From NCBI RefSeq assembly GCF_000372725.1, contig NW_005201092.1, positions 308,310 to 372,309 of the forward strand: a stretch of 64,000 bases of DNA, read 5' to 3'. The notes beneath the pieces are model-generated. The model did no database searches and had not been told where the DNA came from. It saw only the letters and a list, made by a program, of their open reading frames with translations. Both the position numbers and the translations under genes were made by a program. Shown piece by piece: positions 28,432 to 38,900 of the stretch (within the stretch, counting starts at the first letter, position 1; every line of letters begins with the position of its first letter). Origin of the DNA: Emiliania huxleyi CCMP1516 (Eukaryota; Haptophyta; Isochrysidales; Noelaerhabdaceae).

Positions 28432-29245
28432 GAGCCGAAATTTACAACGACGCGTGGCGGCGAGTGCCTCGACATGAACTCTGCAAACTGGCGCCGGCTG
28501 TGCCCCGCCTCGTTTGCGCGCCGGCTGCGCCCGCTGCCGCTCGGCGGTCGACGCCAGCTCGTCTTCAGCGGCGACTCGGTGGCTGGCCAGCTCTTCGCGG
28601 GATTCGCGTGCGAGCTGGCGCCCGCCGAGCGCGCCGCCGTAGCGTGGCAGCCGTTTAACCTCTTCAACGCGCCGCTCGCGCCGCGGCTGATCACGGCGCG
28701 CCCCGCGGGGAGCGTCTTCGTCATCCTCGCCGGCACGTGGTTCCGCGTCGAGCAGATGGACGCGTACGAGGCGGCCATTGCTCAGATGCTGCGCACGCTG
28801 CGCGCGCACCCCACTCACAATTTCCTCGTGCTGAGTATCGCCGCGCAGCACTGGCGCGGTGGCAAGTACAGCGACGCCGCGCGCGACGAGTGCCTCCAGC
28901 GCGCGCACGCCCTCCCGTGCGGCGACGAGCGCAGCGCCGAGGCCATCGCCGAGTACGAGCGTCGCCTCGAGCGTCAGCTGCGCGCGACGGCCTTGACGGC
29001 CACGCCGAGGGTCAACTCGACCCCCTTCGAGCGGCGGCGGGACAACATCGCGCTCTTCTCAATGTATAACGCGACGCGCGCGTGGCACCAGCTGCACCCC
29101 GGCTGGAAGAAGAACCACAACGGCGTCGAGTGCGACTGCACTTTGCTACGAGCACAAGGCCTTCCACCCACTGGCGCAGGCGCTGCGCCGCGCGGTACTC
29201 GCGCTCGCCGCACCAAGGCGGCACGCCGACGTGCCCTAGTCATGA
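28432..29245 (+). CDS. SGNH / TBL-like esterase domain, frameshifted near its end
   Basis: After a CAG at 28431: CLDMNSANWRRLCPASFARR, GGRRQLVFSGDSVAGQLFAG. The GDSxxxQ block I and the Cys-rich lead resemble PC-esterases (trichome-birefringence-like), which acetylate glycans. SVFVILAGTWFRVEQMDAYE and HNFLVLSIAAQHWRGGKYSD follow. The end WKKNHNGVECDC should continue with a DxxH-like block; that block appears one base out of frame as CYEHKAFHPLAQALRRAVLA. A single extra T in ACTTTGC (about 29143) explains this. It may be a second domain of the GT90 protein, because the same GT-then-SGNH order recurs at 29.6-32.1 kb. Confidence 0.65.
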
Positions 29246-29269
29246 AAGTTCTCTCCCGCCGACTTTGAC

Positions 29270-29619
29270 GAGTCGGCGCGCCGCGTTCGTGTGTCTGATT
29301 AGCTAAAATATGCCACAAATCTAACAGTGCGGGAGTGGCGAGTATGAACGTCGCTCAGGGCTAACAGTGGGATCTCTAATGATGAAAGAAAGAAAGAAAG
29401 AACACAGACAGCCCAAAGGAGGGATAGGAGGACGGCACGCGTCGCACTCGTATTTTTTTCGGAGGCGCTTGACGTTGTACCCCCCTCTGCTTGTCCCTCT
29501 CTCGGGCGACCGCCCAACCTCGACAAACCACTGACCTTTTTTGAGCCTCTGCCTCCGCCCCCCCGCCGACCCCCGTTCGGACGGCGTTGCACGGCGGTTA
29601 CAGGCGAAGGGTGATCGAA
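29270..29619. other. Intergenic stretch between the two glycan genes
   Basis: Holds a copy of repeat family F (29387-29440: GAAAGAAAGAAAGAACACAG, CCCAAAGGAGGGATAGGAGG). It probably also holds the promoter of the 29620 gene. No ORF of note. Confidence 0.5.
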
Positions 29620-32600
29620 ATGTTCAACCGGCTTCTTCCCGACTGCCTGCCGTGCGCATCATCTGGCGCCGGCCGAAAGCACTCGGCGCGTCGCACAACC
29701 TGTGACGCTGCCATCACCGCCGATCGAATCCCGCGGATCATCCACCAGATGGACTTTCTCCCGTCCAAACATCGCAACCCGCTGCTTGCTCTGACAGAAA
29801 ACACACATCGCTTGCACCAAGACTGGTGCGTGCACTACTGGTCGGACGAGGAGATGGGCCTCGCGGTCAACTCCATGCCGAACGACATCTTTAGCACGTA
29901 CCCCTTGCTAAACATGGGCGTGATGCGGGCCGACACGGCGAGGCTGGCCATCATGTTCGCCTATGGCGGCTGGTACCTTGACACAGATATCCTGTGCGCT
30001 GGCAACCTGCCGCGGTGTCCGACTCCCGCGCCGTATTATAGACGCCCTGTGGGACGCCTGTGTAGGTGCACGCGGCCTGTTTCGGAGCTCGTCGCACCGG
30101 GCGAAGAGCTCGTGCTCGTCGAGCAGCCCTCCACGGCCATGCATGGTGGTGGCGTGGCCAACTTCCTGATGGGCTCGGCGCCGAAGCACCCGCTGTGGAA
30201 TGCCACGCTGACACACATCGCGCGGCACGCGACGTCCCAGCTCCACGGGCTGCCCGGCTTGCTCTTGGCCAAGAACGCGAGCCATCGGCAGGTGCTCGCG
30301 ATTACGGGCAGCCAGGCGATCACGCACGCAGTAGTAAAGCAGCCTTAATTCCAAGATCGGCCCCCTATCATCGCATGCCTACATACCTCCCCATACCTAC
30401 CCACACCTACCCACACCTCACCATACCTCCCCATGCCAGGCGATCACACACGCGTGGCGCCAGCTGTCGCAGCACGGCCTTGCCGGCATGCGCGCGACGC
30501 GGCTGGTCGAGCAGGTGCCACGCTGGCTGCTGCGCCAGGTGGGACTCCCCGACAGAATTGGCGCAGGGCGGCGCAGGGCGGCGGTATACCAGCCGCCTGG
30601 GGTGTCGTCGCAGCCGACGCCAGCGTGCTACCACCTAAATATGTTCTCGTGGGGCCCGGCGTGGAGGCGCGTCGCAAACAGGCAGAAGCGGCGCACGCTC
30701 TCCTTGCGCGGCGAGACGCTCGCGGGTGCGGAGCCTCGTGACGCCGCAGTGGGAGCGCTGCGCCGCATCCCACCGAGGATGCGCACGGCCGACTCCAACA
30801 CGGCGGCTGGGAAACAGGCGCTTGCGATGATGCGCAAGCAGGCGGGACGCATGCGCCGTTTCGTCCACGCCAGCGGCGCGATGCCATCGCCGCTTGGGCC
30901 GTCGCTGCCTCGGGGGCGATCGTTGCCTCGCGCGCCGTTCCACACGGACGCCAGGGGGCGGGCGCTGCAGGAGGTGCGGGGCGCGGGCATGCCCACCGGC
31001 GCTCGTTTGCCAGGGCGCAGCAACCGCGTTAGGAAGCTCGGTGGCAAGGGGACGGCTCGCGGCAAGCACGCCGGAGGTGTCGCGCGAAGCAGCCGCCGAG
31101 GCCGGTCGTCAAGGGTTGGCGGAGGCGACGGCGGTGAGGACGAGGCGGCATGCGCGTCGCTCGCGTCGCTCGGTGTGCGCTCCATCCTCTTCGTCGGCGA
31201 TTCGTTCATACGTCAGCTCTTCCTCGCAACGCTGCTGCTGCTGGTGCCGCGCGGCCATTCGCCTCTCTTTCTCGCGCCCGTCACGTCGTGGGCGCCTTCG
31301 ACGCGCGGAATGGCGCACTGCACGGCGCAGCAGGTCGCCACTTCAGCCGACTCGCATTGCCGCCACGACTTCGCGCGGTCCACGGCCAAGCACCTGGACG
31401 CCGTGCGACAGCGCGCGATCTGCGCCGGCCGCGTCTCGCTTGAGTTCGTATACGGCGGGATCAAGCAGACGGCGGCGACGGGCGCGGGCGACGCCGAGTT
31501 TCCTGGCATCGACGTCGCCGCACCCGCCGACTTGGTCGTGCTCGGCTACGGCATCTGGGACAGCTTTAGCACCGAGGCCGTACAGCGGCGCATACAGCGG
31601 CACCTCACAGCGGTGGAGCGGTGGCGCAGCGCGGCGCCGCGGCTCGTCTTCCTTGCGTCGGACTCGCGCCACCGCAACGACTTCGGGCGGCAGATGGACG
31701 GGCACGTCGTCGCTTTCAACAGCAAGATGGCGCGCGCGCGCGCGCGCGCGCTCTCGAATGCTCACGTCACGCATAGTCACACGCCCACCCGCTCGGCCGC
31801 AGTCACACGCCCGCCTCTCCCCCTCACCCGGCCAGCCGCGCCGCTCGCCCGCAAGCGGAAAGCACACATGCCAACTCCATGAGACAAATACTTGACTCAC
31901 TCGTGAGTGCAGGCGGCCTTCTGGCGTGTGCACCCGTACCGCGACGCTCGCGGTCGCCCGCCGCTCTTTCTTTCCTTCTACGCGCTCACGAGGACCACAC
32001 GGCCGTATGACGGCACTCACTACTCTCCCTCCGTCAACCACGTCAAGGCGAGGAGGCTCATCACGGCGCTCGCCGCACGCGCCGACCCCTCAGCCGTTGC
32101 TCCGCGCGTCGCCGCCACTGCCGCCTCCGTCGCCGGGTCGGCGCCTCCGGGGATGAGCCCCGGTCCAGCCGCCGAGGAAGAGGTGACGCCCTCCTCTGGG
32201 AGACTAATCGAGATTCCCCGAGATTGTCCAAGATTACTCGCGGTAGGCCTCCACGCGGACGGCAGCCTCGGCGACCCGCGACCAAACCGCCCCCACAACC
32301 ACAGCGTGCTACCTGATCTCTCTGCTCGGCACTCGCGCTTCGGACTTCACGGAGGTGGAGCGGATGGCGCGCACATTGCGCCTCTTTGACGACGGCGGGC
32401 GCCACCCGCTCGTCCTCTTCCACGAGGCGAGCGTGCCGAGCGCCGTCTTCGGTGCCATCCGCAAAGCGCTGAGCTCGCACCAGCGGCTGCTGTTGCCTGC
32501 GAGGGTCGACTTCCCGCCAGGCCCGCCCGCCGCGATGGGGCCGGGCGCTCGGCCGCCAGGGGGCCTGATGACGACGCACAACCGCACGGGCTGGGGTTAC

Positions 32601-33215
32601 TACCACATGCTCCAGTTCTTCGCCTTCGACGTCTTCCACCACTCCGCGCTGAGCGACGCGGAGTACGTGATGCGCATCGACAGCGACGCGACGATCGACG
32701 CGCGGATGCCCGACCTCTTCGCGATGGTGAGGCTGCGCGGCGCGGCCTACCTGACCCCGGTCGGCAACGCCGACTGCGGCGACATTGTCGAGGGGCTGCC
32801 CGGGCTCGCCTATGCCGCCGCAGAGATTTACGGCCTCGAGGCGCGCGTGAAGCGGCTCGTGTACCGCAAGGCGTGCAGACCGGGCACGCTGTGCGTGGAT
32901 CGGGGCAAGCTGTGCGTGCTCGGCTTTTACAATAACCTCGAGGTCGTGCGCGTCGCCGACTTTATCGCACCACCGCCCGCCGCCGCGACGTTCGCCAGCG
33001 CCGTGCAGCGCTCTCTCGGCATCTACCGCCACCGCTGGGGAGACGCTATTATTCGCCGGCTGATGCTGGCGCTGATGGGCAGCAGCGTGATCTACCTCGA
33101 CGAGTTGGCCCCCCGCTCCGAGTACTGCCACCGACAGTTCTGCGTGGGGGCGCGCGGCAATACGCGCACCGACAAGTTCGGCCAGGTGCATGCGTTCGAA
33201 CTCGCCGTGGGCTGA
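29620..33215 (+). CDS. GT32 - SGNH - GT15 multi-domain glycan enzyme (candidate fusion)
   Basis: Domain 1 (29620-about 30560) is a GT32/OCH1-like DXD sugar transferase: RIPRIIHQMDFLPSK, WCVHYWSDEE, MRADTARLAIMFAYGGWYLD then TDIL, MHGGGVANFLMGSAPKHPLW, ITGSQAITHAWRQL. A GC-AG intron (30316-30439) sits in the last motif. The next exon then stays open without a stop to 31882 and carries domain 2, an SGNH fold: VRSILFVGDSFIRQLFLATL (GDSF block) and LVVLGYGIWDSF. This continues after an intron as FWRVHPYRDARGRPPLFLSF and YDGTHYSPSVNHVKARRLI (DxxH-like block). Domain 3 (from about 32290) is a GT15 Kre2/Mnt1-like alpha-mannosyltransferase: CYLISLLGTRASDFTEVERM, GYYHMLQFFAFDVFHHSALS, EYVMRIDSDATI, YNNLEVVRVADFI, GIYRHRWGDAIIRRLMLALM. 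The GT32-SGNH join is read in one ORF. The SGNH-GT15 join needs one intron (about 32195-32285) and could instead be a gene boundary. Confidence 0.75.
30311..30447 (+). repeat. GT32 intron with 13-19-nt flanking repeat
   Basis: GCCAGGCGATCAC at 30311-30323 and 30435-30447; extending it gives 18 of 19 identical. The intron is 30316-30439, GC-AG, filled with CATACCTCCC/CACACCTACC units. Both copies encode Q-A-I-T-H-A. Confidence 0.92.
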
Positions 33216-33926
33216 AGGCTAAACGGCTGCGGGTTGTCGCCTCTTACATACTATCTCTGCTCGTCTACTGTCAGCTCTCCCGGGTTGCGGAACCGCACTT
33301 GCCGAGGCTGCGGCCGAAGCGGTGTAGGCGGACAACGATGCGGCGTGACGGGCGCGGGTGGAGTGCCGGACACGAGGACACGCTGGTGAGTGGACGGCAG
33401 GGCCTTCCATTGTTAGGACTCCTAACACGCTTCCAAGCGTGGGATTCTAGCATGGGATGCCAGCGCGCAAGGGGGTATGGGGGGAGGGGGGGGAGAGTAG
33501 TAGTGTCGTGCTTTTCGCCAAAACGCAAAAAGAAAGAGGAGACGCTGGTCGCTGCCGTCAGACGAGGGGTTGCTATCCGGTGCAAGCACGAGCGGTCGTG
33601 ACGCGACGGCGTGTACCATCACACACCCCGTTGCCGAGGTTGTCGTGAAAGTGTGTTGTGGGTCCTTGCAAACTTTAGCGCTTCTCATCGTTGGACACGC
33701 ACATGCACACAGCACACACCGGCGGGCGCTTTCGAGGCGAGGCGGGCGCCACAACGCCTAGGAGCACAAACAGTGAACGAGCGACACCTACGACAACAAC
33801 CCGCATGGGCAACCCGCGACAACCCGCGGGTCGCGGCCAAGCAGCAAGCTGTGCTCGGTTTCGCACCGAGTCCACACCGAACTCTGACGCAGCCGGGGGG
33901 GCGCCCCTATGGCCGCCCCCGTACGC
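33216..33926. other. Intergenic region between two convergent genes
   Basis: No gene recognised in about 700 bp. There are a G-run at 33473-33495 and a short A-rich run at 33525. It serves as the 3' end region for the GT gene (+) and the oxygenase gene (-). Confidence 0.4.
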
Positions 33927-34534
33927 TCACCTCGGGCAGGTGCTCGGCCCCGTGGCGAAGGGGCGGTGGTTTCTGAACGTGTGCTTGAGGTCTACCCCCT
34001 GCTCGTGCCACCACTCAAGCGCGAGCGCCACGCGCGTGCCGCTCTCGAACGGCGTGACGCGGTGCTCCTGGTCCGAGCGGTAGAAGAGCGCCTCGTGCTG
34101 CGTCGGCCGCGCGCGGTGCACCACGCCGTCGCTCTCGTGCTCGAGCGCCGCGCCCGCGTACGCGCCGTCGGCCGAGAGCATCAGCAGCATCGTCACCGCC
34201 GACTGCGGGTCGATGTGCCAGCCGAGCGAGTCGGCCGGCTCGTGGTACTGCAACAGCTCGATCGTGCGCGTCGTCAGCCGATTCGCGTCCAGCCGCCCCC
34301 ACGTCGCATTCGCATCAGCCTCGAGCGCCAGGCGCCGGAAGCGCGCAAAGAGCCCCGGCCGGCATAGCCCTCGTCCTTGTGGCTGCTCTCATCTACCTGA
34401 GGAAGCGGAAGGCGCGCGAGCAGGCCCGCCGCGTCATGCAAAGGCAAAGTGTGCCAGACTGAGGTTGAGCTCGCGGTCGGAGGAGGAAAGCCGAGTCGAG
34501 TCGCTGTGGAGGAGCTCAGCGTGGTCCACACCAT
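33927..34534 (-). CDS. 2-oxoglutarate/Fe(II) dioxygenase, prolyl-4-hydroxylase-like
   Basis: The core is RTIELLQYHEPADSLGWHID then PQSAVTMLLMLSADGAYAGA, with FYRSDQEHRVTPFESGTRVA then LALEWWHEQ. The H-x-D of GWHID, the distal His of QEHRV and the Arg of GTRVALALEWW form the usual iron and 2-oxoglutarate binding set. Upstream FARFRRLALEADANATWGRL continues in frame. A first exon from about 34534 (MVWTTLSSS... VWHTLPLHDAAGLLARLPLP) may precede it, but the link near 34360-34400 needs a very short intron or a one-base correction. P4H-type enzymes hydroxylate proline in secreted proteins. The nearby glycan genes make hydroxyproline-linked glycosylation a reasonable guess, not a demonstration. Confidence 0.75.
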
Positions 34535-34931
34535 GATGGTCCGCGGTACGACTACGAGGTGGTGGACGTGCGGCCGCGGATTTGACTGAGCGCCACCTTT
34601 TGGCGTGGCGTGCCGCTGCTTGAATTGCGCGGAGAGTGAGCTCGATTGCATGCTGTACGGAGGCGCGTGTGAGCGCGAGTGAGTGCAGTTTGAAGCATGA
34701 AAAGCAAAAAAAGACGCTCGGCCACAGCGCCTCCACACTCTCGGAAGGGGCTGTCGCGCTTTTGCCTTTTCCAACCCGCCCGGCCCCGCACGGATAAAGC
34801 CGTAACACGCACTTGCTGACTCTGCTCTCTGGCACCCACCGCCCCCTCCACGGCGGCCCGTCTCTCTGACACCCCCCCCCCCTTCCTCCGCCCCACCCCG
34901 CGGCCGCCGCCTCCCTCCGCCGCCGCCGACC

Positions 34932-35838
34932 TCACCTCGCGGCGGGCGGCCTCCCCTTTCGCGACGGCATGCGGAAGAGCGAGGCGGCGCCCTTGGAGGC
35001 CCTCGGTGCGGTCGCCTCGCCGAGCGGCGAGGCGGAGGGCGAGGCGGAGGAGGCGGCACCGTCGGAGAGCGCGGCGGTGGAGGCCGTGAAGCTCGCCTCG
35101 GCCAAGCCTTGCCGCAACGCGAAGATGCGACGCTCCGGCGACGGCAGCCCCTCGGCCGTCACTGCGCCCTTTGAGCCCGGCGCGGGACTCGCGCCCGCGC
35201 CCACCGAGAGGGAGGGCGCGTCGCAGCCGCCGCCCAACAAGACGCCGGATGGCTGTGCCGCCGCCTCGGCCGCCGCCGCCGCGGCAGCCGATGCCACGGC
35301 TCCCGCCGCCAGCCTCGCCGCGTAGCTCGCCCCCGTCGCGTAGCACTGCGGCGTCGCCTCGGCGGAGTAGGCGAAGGCACGAGCTCGCGCCGCCGCCGCC
35401 TGGAGGCGCAGCGACTCCACCGTCGCCTTGAGCCCCTCGACCTCCCGCTGCAGCTGCTTGACCTACAATCGGGCACCCCCCTCGGCATCCTCTCGGCTGC
35501 GCTCGAGCTGCCCCCCTCGCCCCTCCGGCTGCAGGCTGCTTCACCTCGCCGACGAGCGTGTCGCGCGTGCCATGCAGCCGCGACGACGCCTTGTACGGCC
35601 CTCCGCGCTCAAGGAATTAAGCATTCATAGCTGATACACAAATAGGCGGCGGCGCCTTGTACGGCCCTCCACGCGTCGAGATCTCCATCGCCCGCTTGAA
35701 GAGGCCTCGCGCGACGGCGCTCTCGGCCACCACCGGCCCGCGCAGCTCGATGGACAGCGACTGCTTCGAGGGGGTCCGCCCGCCTGTTCACAGCGAGGGG
35801 TGTGAAAGAGGCCTCGCTGCTGCAGCGACTGCTTCGCG

Positions 35839-35906
<68 letters not shown>

Positions 35907-38900
35907 CCCGCCCGCAGAGGCCACCCGCGGCTCCTTGGAGAGAGTGAGCGGCGGGATGAGGACCCGCATGAGCTCGTCCTCCTCCGCCGCCGGCGCCGCC
36001 CTCTCCACCTCCACCTCCGCCTCCGCCTCCGCCTCCGCCTCCGCCTCCGCCGCCTCCGCCTCCGCGTCCACTGCTCCCGCTCGCACCGCCCGCCGCGTGG
36101 GTGACTGTCCTCCCAGGATCGGGTCGATGGCGGACCACTTGTCGGCAGTCGAGCCCGCGCCGCCGCGCCTCGCCTCGGGCCCCTCGAGCACCTGTTATCA
36201 CTCATCGACTACTTAATTACTAATTCGGCCGCGCCCCGCCTCGCCCCCCCGCTCGAGCGCCATCTCGATGGGCGAGATGTCCAGCGTGAGCTTGTGCCGC
36301 CACGAGGGCAGGCCGAGCAAGTCGGAGAGCTCGAGGAAGGGCGTGAGGATCTTGATCTCCGCACTGTGCCACCCTTCGCGCATCAGCTTGTCGATGCCGC
36401 GGTAGATGCGCCCGTGCCGCAGCCGCAGCCGCGCCGTCTCCCCTAGCTGAGACGACCACTGCGCCCCCTCGAGCGGCGCCCAAAAGTCGTCCAACGCGCG
36501 CCAAAAGGCGGGCACGTACAGCACCTTGCCCGGTGCGAGGCCGAGCGACAGCTCATGCGCCGCATCGTCTGCACCGGAGCGGAGCTGCCACACGCGCAGC
36601 GCCGGCGGAGCGCCCCCCTCCTCCGCCGAGCCGGTGAGCTCTGCCGAGGCGGCCCCAGAGCCGCGCGGCGACAGAGGCGAAACCACCGCGCCGGCGGCCG
36701 CCGCACCGACGCCCGCCAGCCACGCGCCCACCTTTTGGAGCGCCGAGCCGCCCCCCTTGACCTTCGCCAGCTCCGCCGCGCACATGTCTCCGGCGAAGTC
36801 GACGCCGCCCCCAAGGGCGAGGTCGGGGCGGGGCGGCGGGGCGCCGGAGAGGGTGATGAAGTGCGGCGAGCCGGCCGAGAGCAAGTCGACGGCGATGAGC
36901 GAGGCGAGGTAGGTGTGGGAGGCCGAGCCGAGTCCGACGACAGCGCGGCTGCGATGCCTCAGCTCGCGCGCCTCGACCCGCAACAGCTCTGTGCCGTCGC
37001 CGTCCACCGTCGCCGCCCTGCTCGCTGGCACGCGGACGGGCGCGCGGCCTCCGGAGTGCGACCCGCCTGCTGGCAATCTCGTGTCATCTCGTGTGATCTC
37101 GCGTCATCTCGGGCAATCTCGCGTCATTTCGTGTCATCTCGTGTCATCTCGGGCAATCTCGGCTCATCTCGGCTCATCTTGGGCAATCTCGGGTCATCTC
37201 GTGTCATCTCGTGTCATCGAGGGTCGCCTCGAATCGTCTTAGGAGATTTCGGGAGATCTCGGGTCCTAGCGGGAGATCTCAAGAGAGTTCGGCCGCCGGA
37301 GTGTGACCCGCCTGCGGCGGCGGCGTGCAGCGCCTCGAGCGGCGAGGCGGCGCGCAGCAGCGTCGCGCTCGCCACGTCGAGCCGGAGGTCCGAGCAGCTC
37401 GACACGTACAGGCGCGGCGCGGCGTCGAGCCGCGGGTCTGTCGGCAGCGGAGCTCCGCTCGCAAGCTCGAAATCGAGGCCGCCCTCGACCTCGTCCACGT
37501 CTCCGCCGCGCTCCGCCTCCTCCTCGACGTCCTCCGGCGCAGCCGCGCCCGCGCCGCGCCCGCGCACGCCGCAGCCGCCGCCCGCGGCGCCTCGCGTGGC
37601 GACGTGCGTCTGGGCGACCAGCCGGCACCTGGGGCAGTGGAGAGGGCGCAGAGGCGTCGGAGAGGGAGAAGAGGAGGGCGGCGGGGCGACGGGCAAGCAC
37701 CACGCGAGCGTGTCATCTCGTGTCATCTCGGGAGATCTCGGGAGATCTCGGGAGATGTCGGCGCCACGCGAGCGTGTCGACAGGCAGCCGCTCCTCCGCC
37801 CGCTGCAGCGCCTCCCTCAGCTGCGGCTCCTCCTTGGCCAGAGCCTCGCGCGCGGCGCGGAGCGCCTTCGAGTCGGTCAGCGCCGCCGGCCGAAGCTTGC
37901 CCTGCCCGAGCCCGCGCTGCAGGAAGGAGACGTAGTCGCGGCGGTACGAGCGCGCTTGGCGGAGCAGCAGCACCGTGTCCGCAGGGCAGCGCGTGTTCTT
38001 GGGTCGGATGGCGAGGACGACCGCGCGCGCCGCCGCCTGCCACCGCAGCCGGGGTATAGCCGAGGGATAGCCGAGGGATAGCCGAGGTATGGCCGAGAGA
38101 TAGCCGAGAGATAGCCGAGAGGGATAGCCGAGGGATAGCCGCCGCCTGCCACCGCAGCCTCGGCGGCACCACCTCGGAGCCGAGCTCGTCGATGGCCAGG
38201 CGAGAGAGCGAGCGCAGCCCGACGGCGGGCCTGGGGAGATGCCACGAGATGTGGGGAGATCTGGGGGAGAGGCGGGCCTGGGGAGATGCCACGAGATGTG
38301 GGGAGATCTGGGGGAGAGGCCACGAGATGTGGGGAGATCTGGGGGAGAGGCGGGCCTGGGGAGATGCCACGAGATGTGGGGAGATCTGGGGGAGAGGCGG
38401 GCCTGGGGAGATGCCACGAGATGTGGGGAGATCTGGGGGAGAGGCGGGCCTGGGGAGATGCCACGAGATGTGGGGAGATCTGGGGGAGAGGCGGGCCTGG
38501 GGAGATGCCACGAGATGTGGGGAGATCTGGGGGAGAGGCCACGAGATGTGGGGAGATCTGGGGGAGAGGCGGGCCTGGGGAGAGATCACGAGATGTGGGG
38601 AGATCTGGGGGAGAGGCGGGCCTGGCGACGGTGTACGCGGCCCACAGCTTGTGCGCGGACGAGAGCGCCGAGAGGGAGAGGAGAGCCGCCAGCTGCAGGT
38701 CAGTGGCGCGCATCACCAGCCGCTCCGCGTGCTGCCGCTTGACGGCAAGCGGACGGCCGTACCCGAACGCTGCGGGGGAGGAGCGGTGCGACATGTCCGA
38801 GGAGAAGGTCGCCCGCAGGCAGATCTCGCCCGACCCTTCCCCCAGGTGCCACCGCCCGGGAGAGTACAGCCGCTGCGGACCGCCGCCGCCCCCGCCGCCG

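Noticed and set aside
35838..35910. Asp-Pro repeat peptide on the minus strand
   Set aside because: It comes from the GGGGTC hexamer array in an intron.
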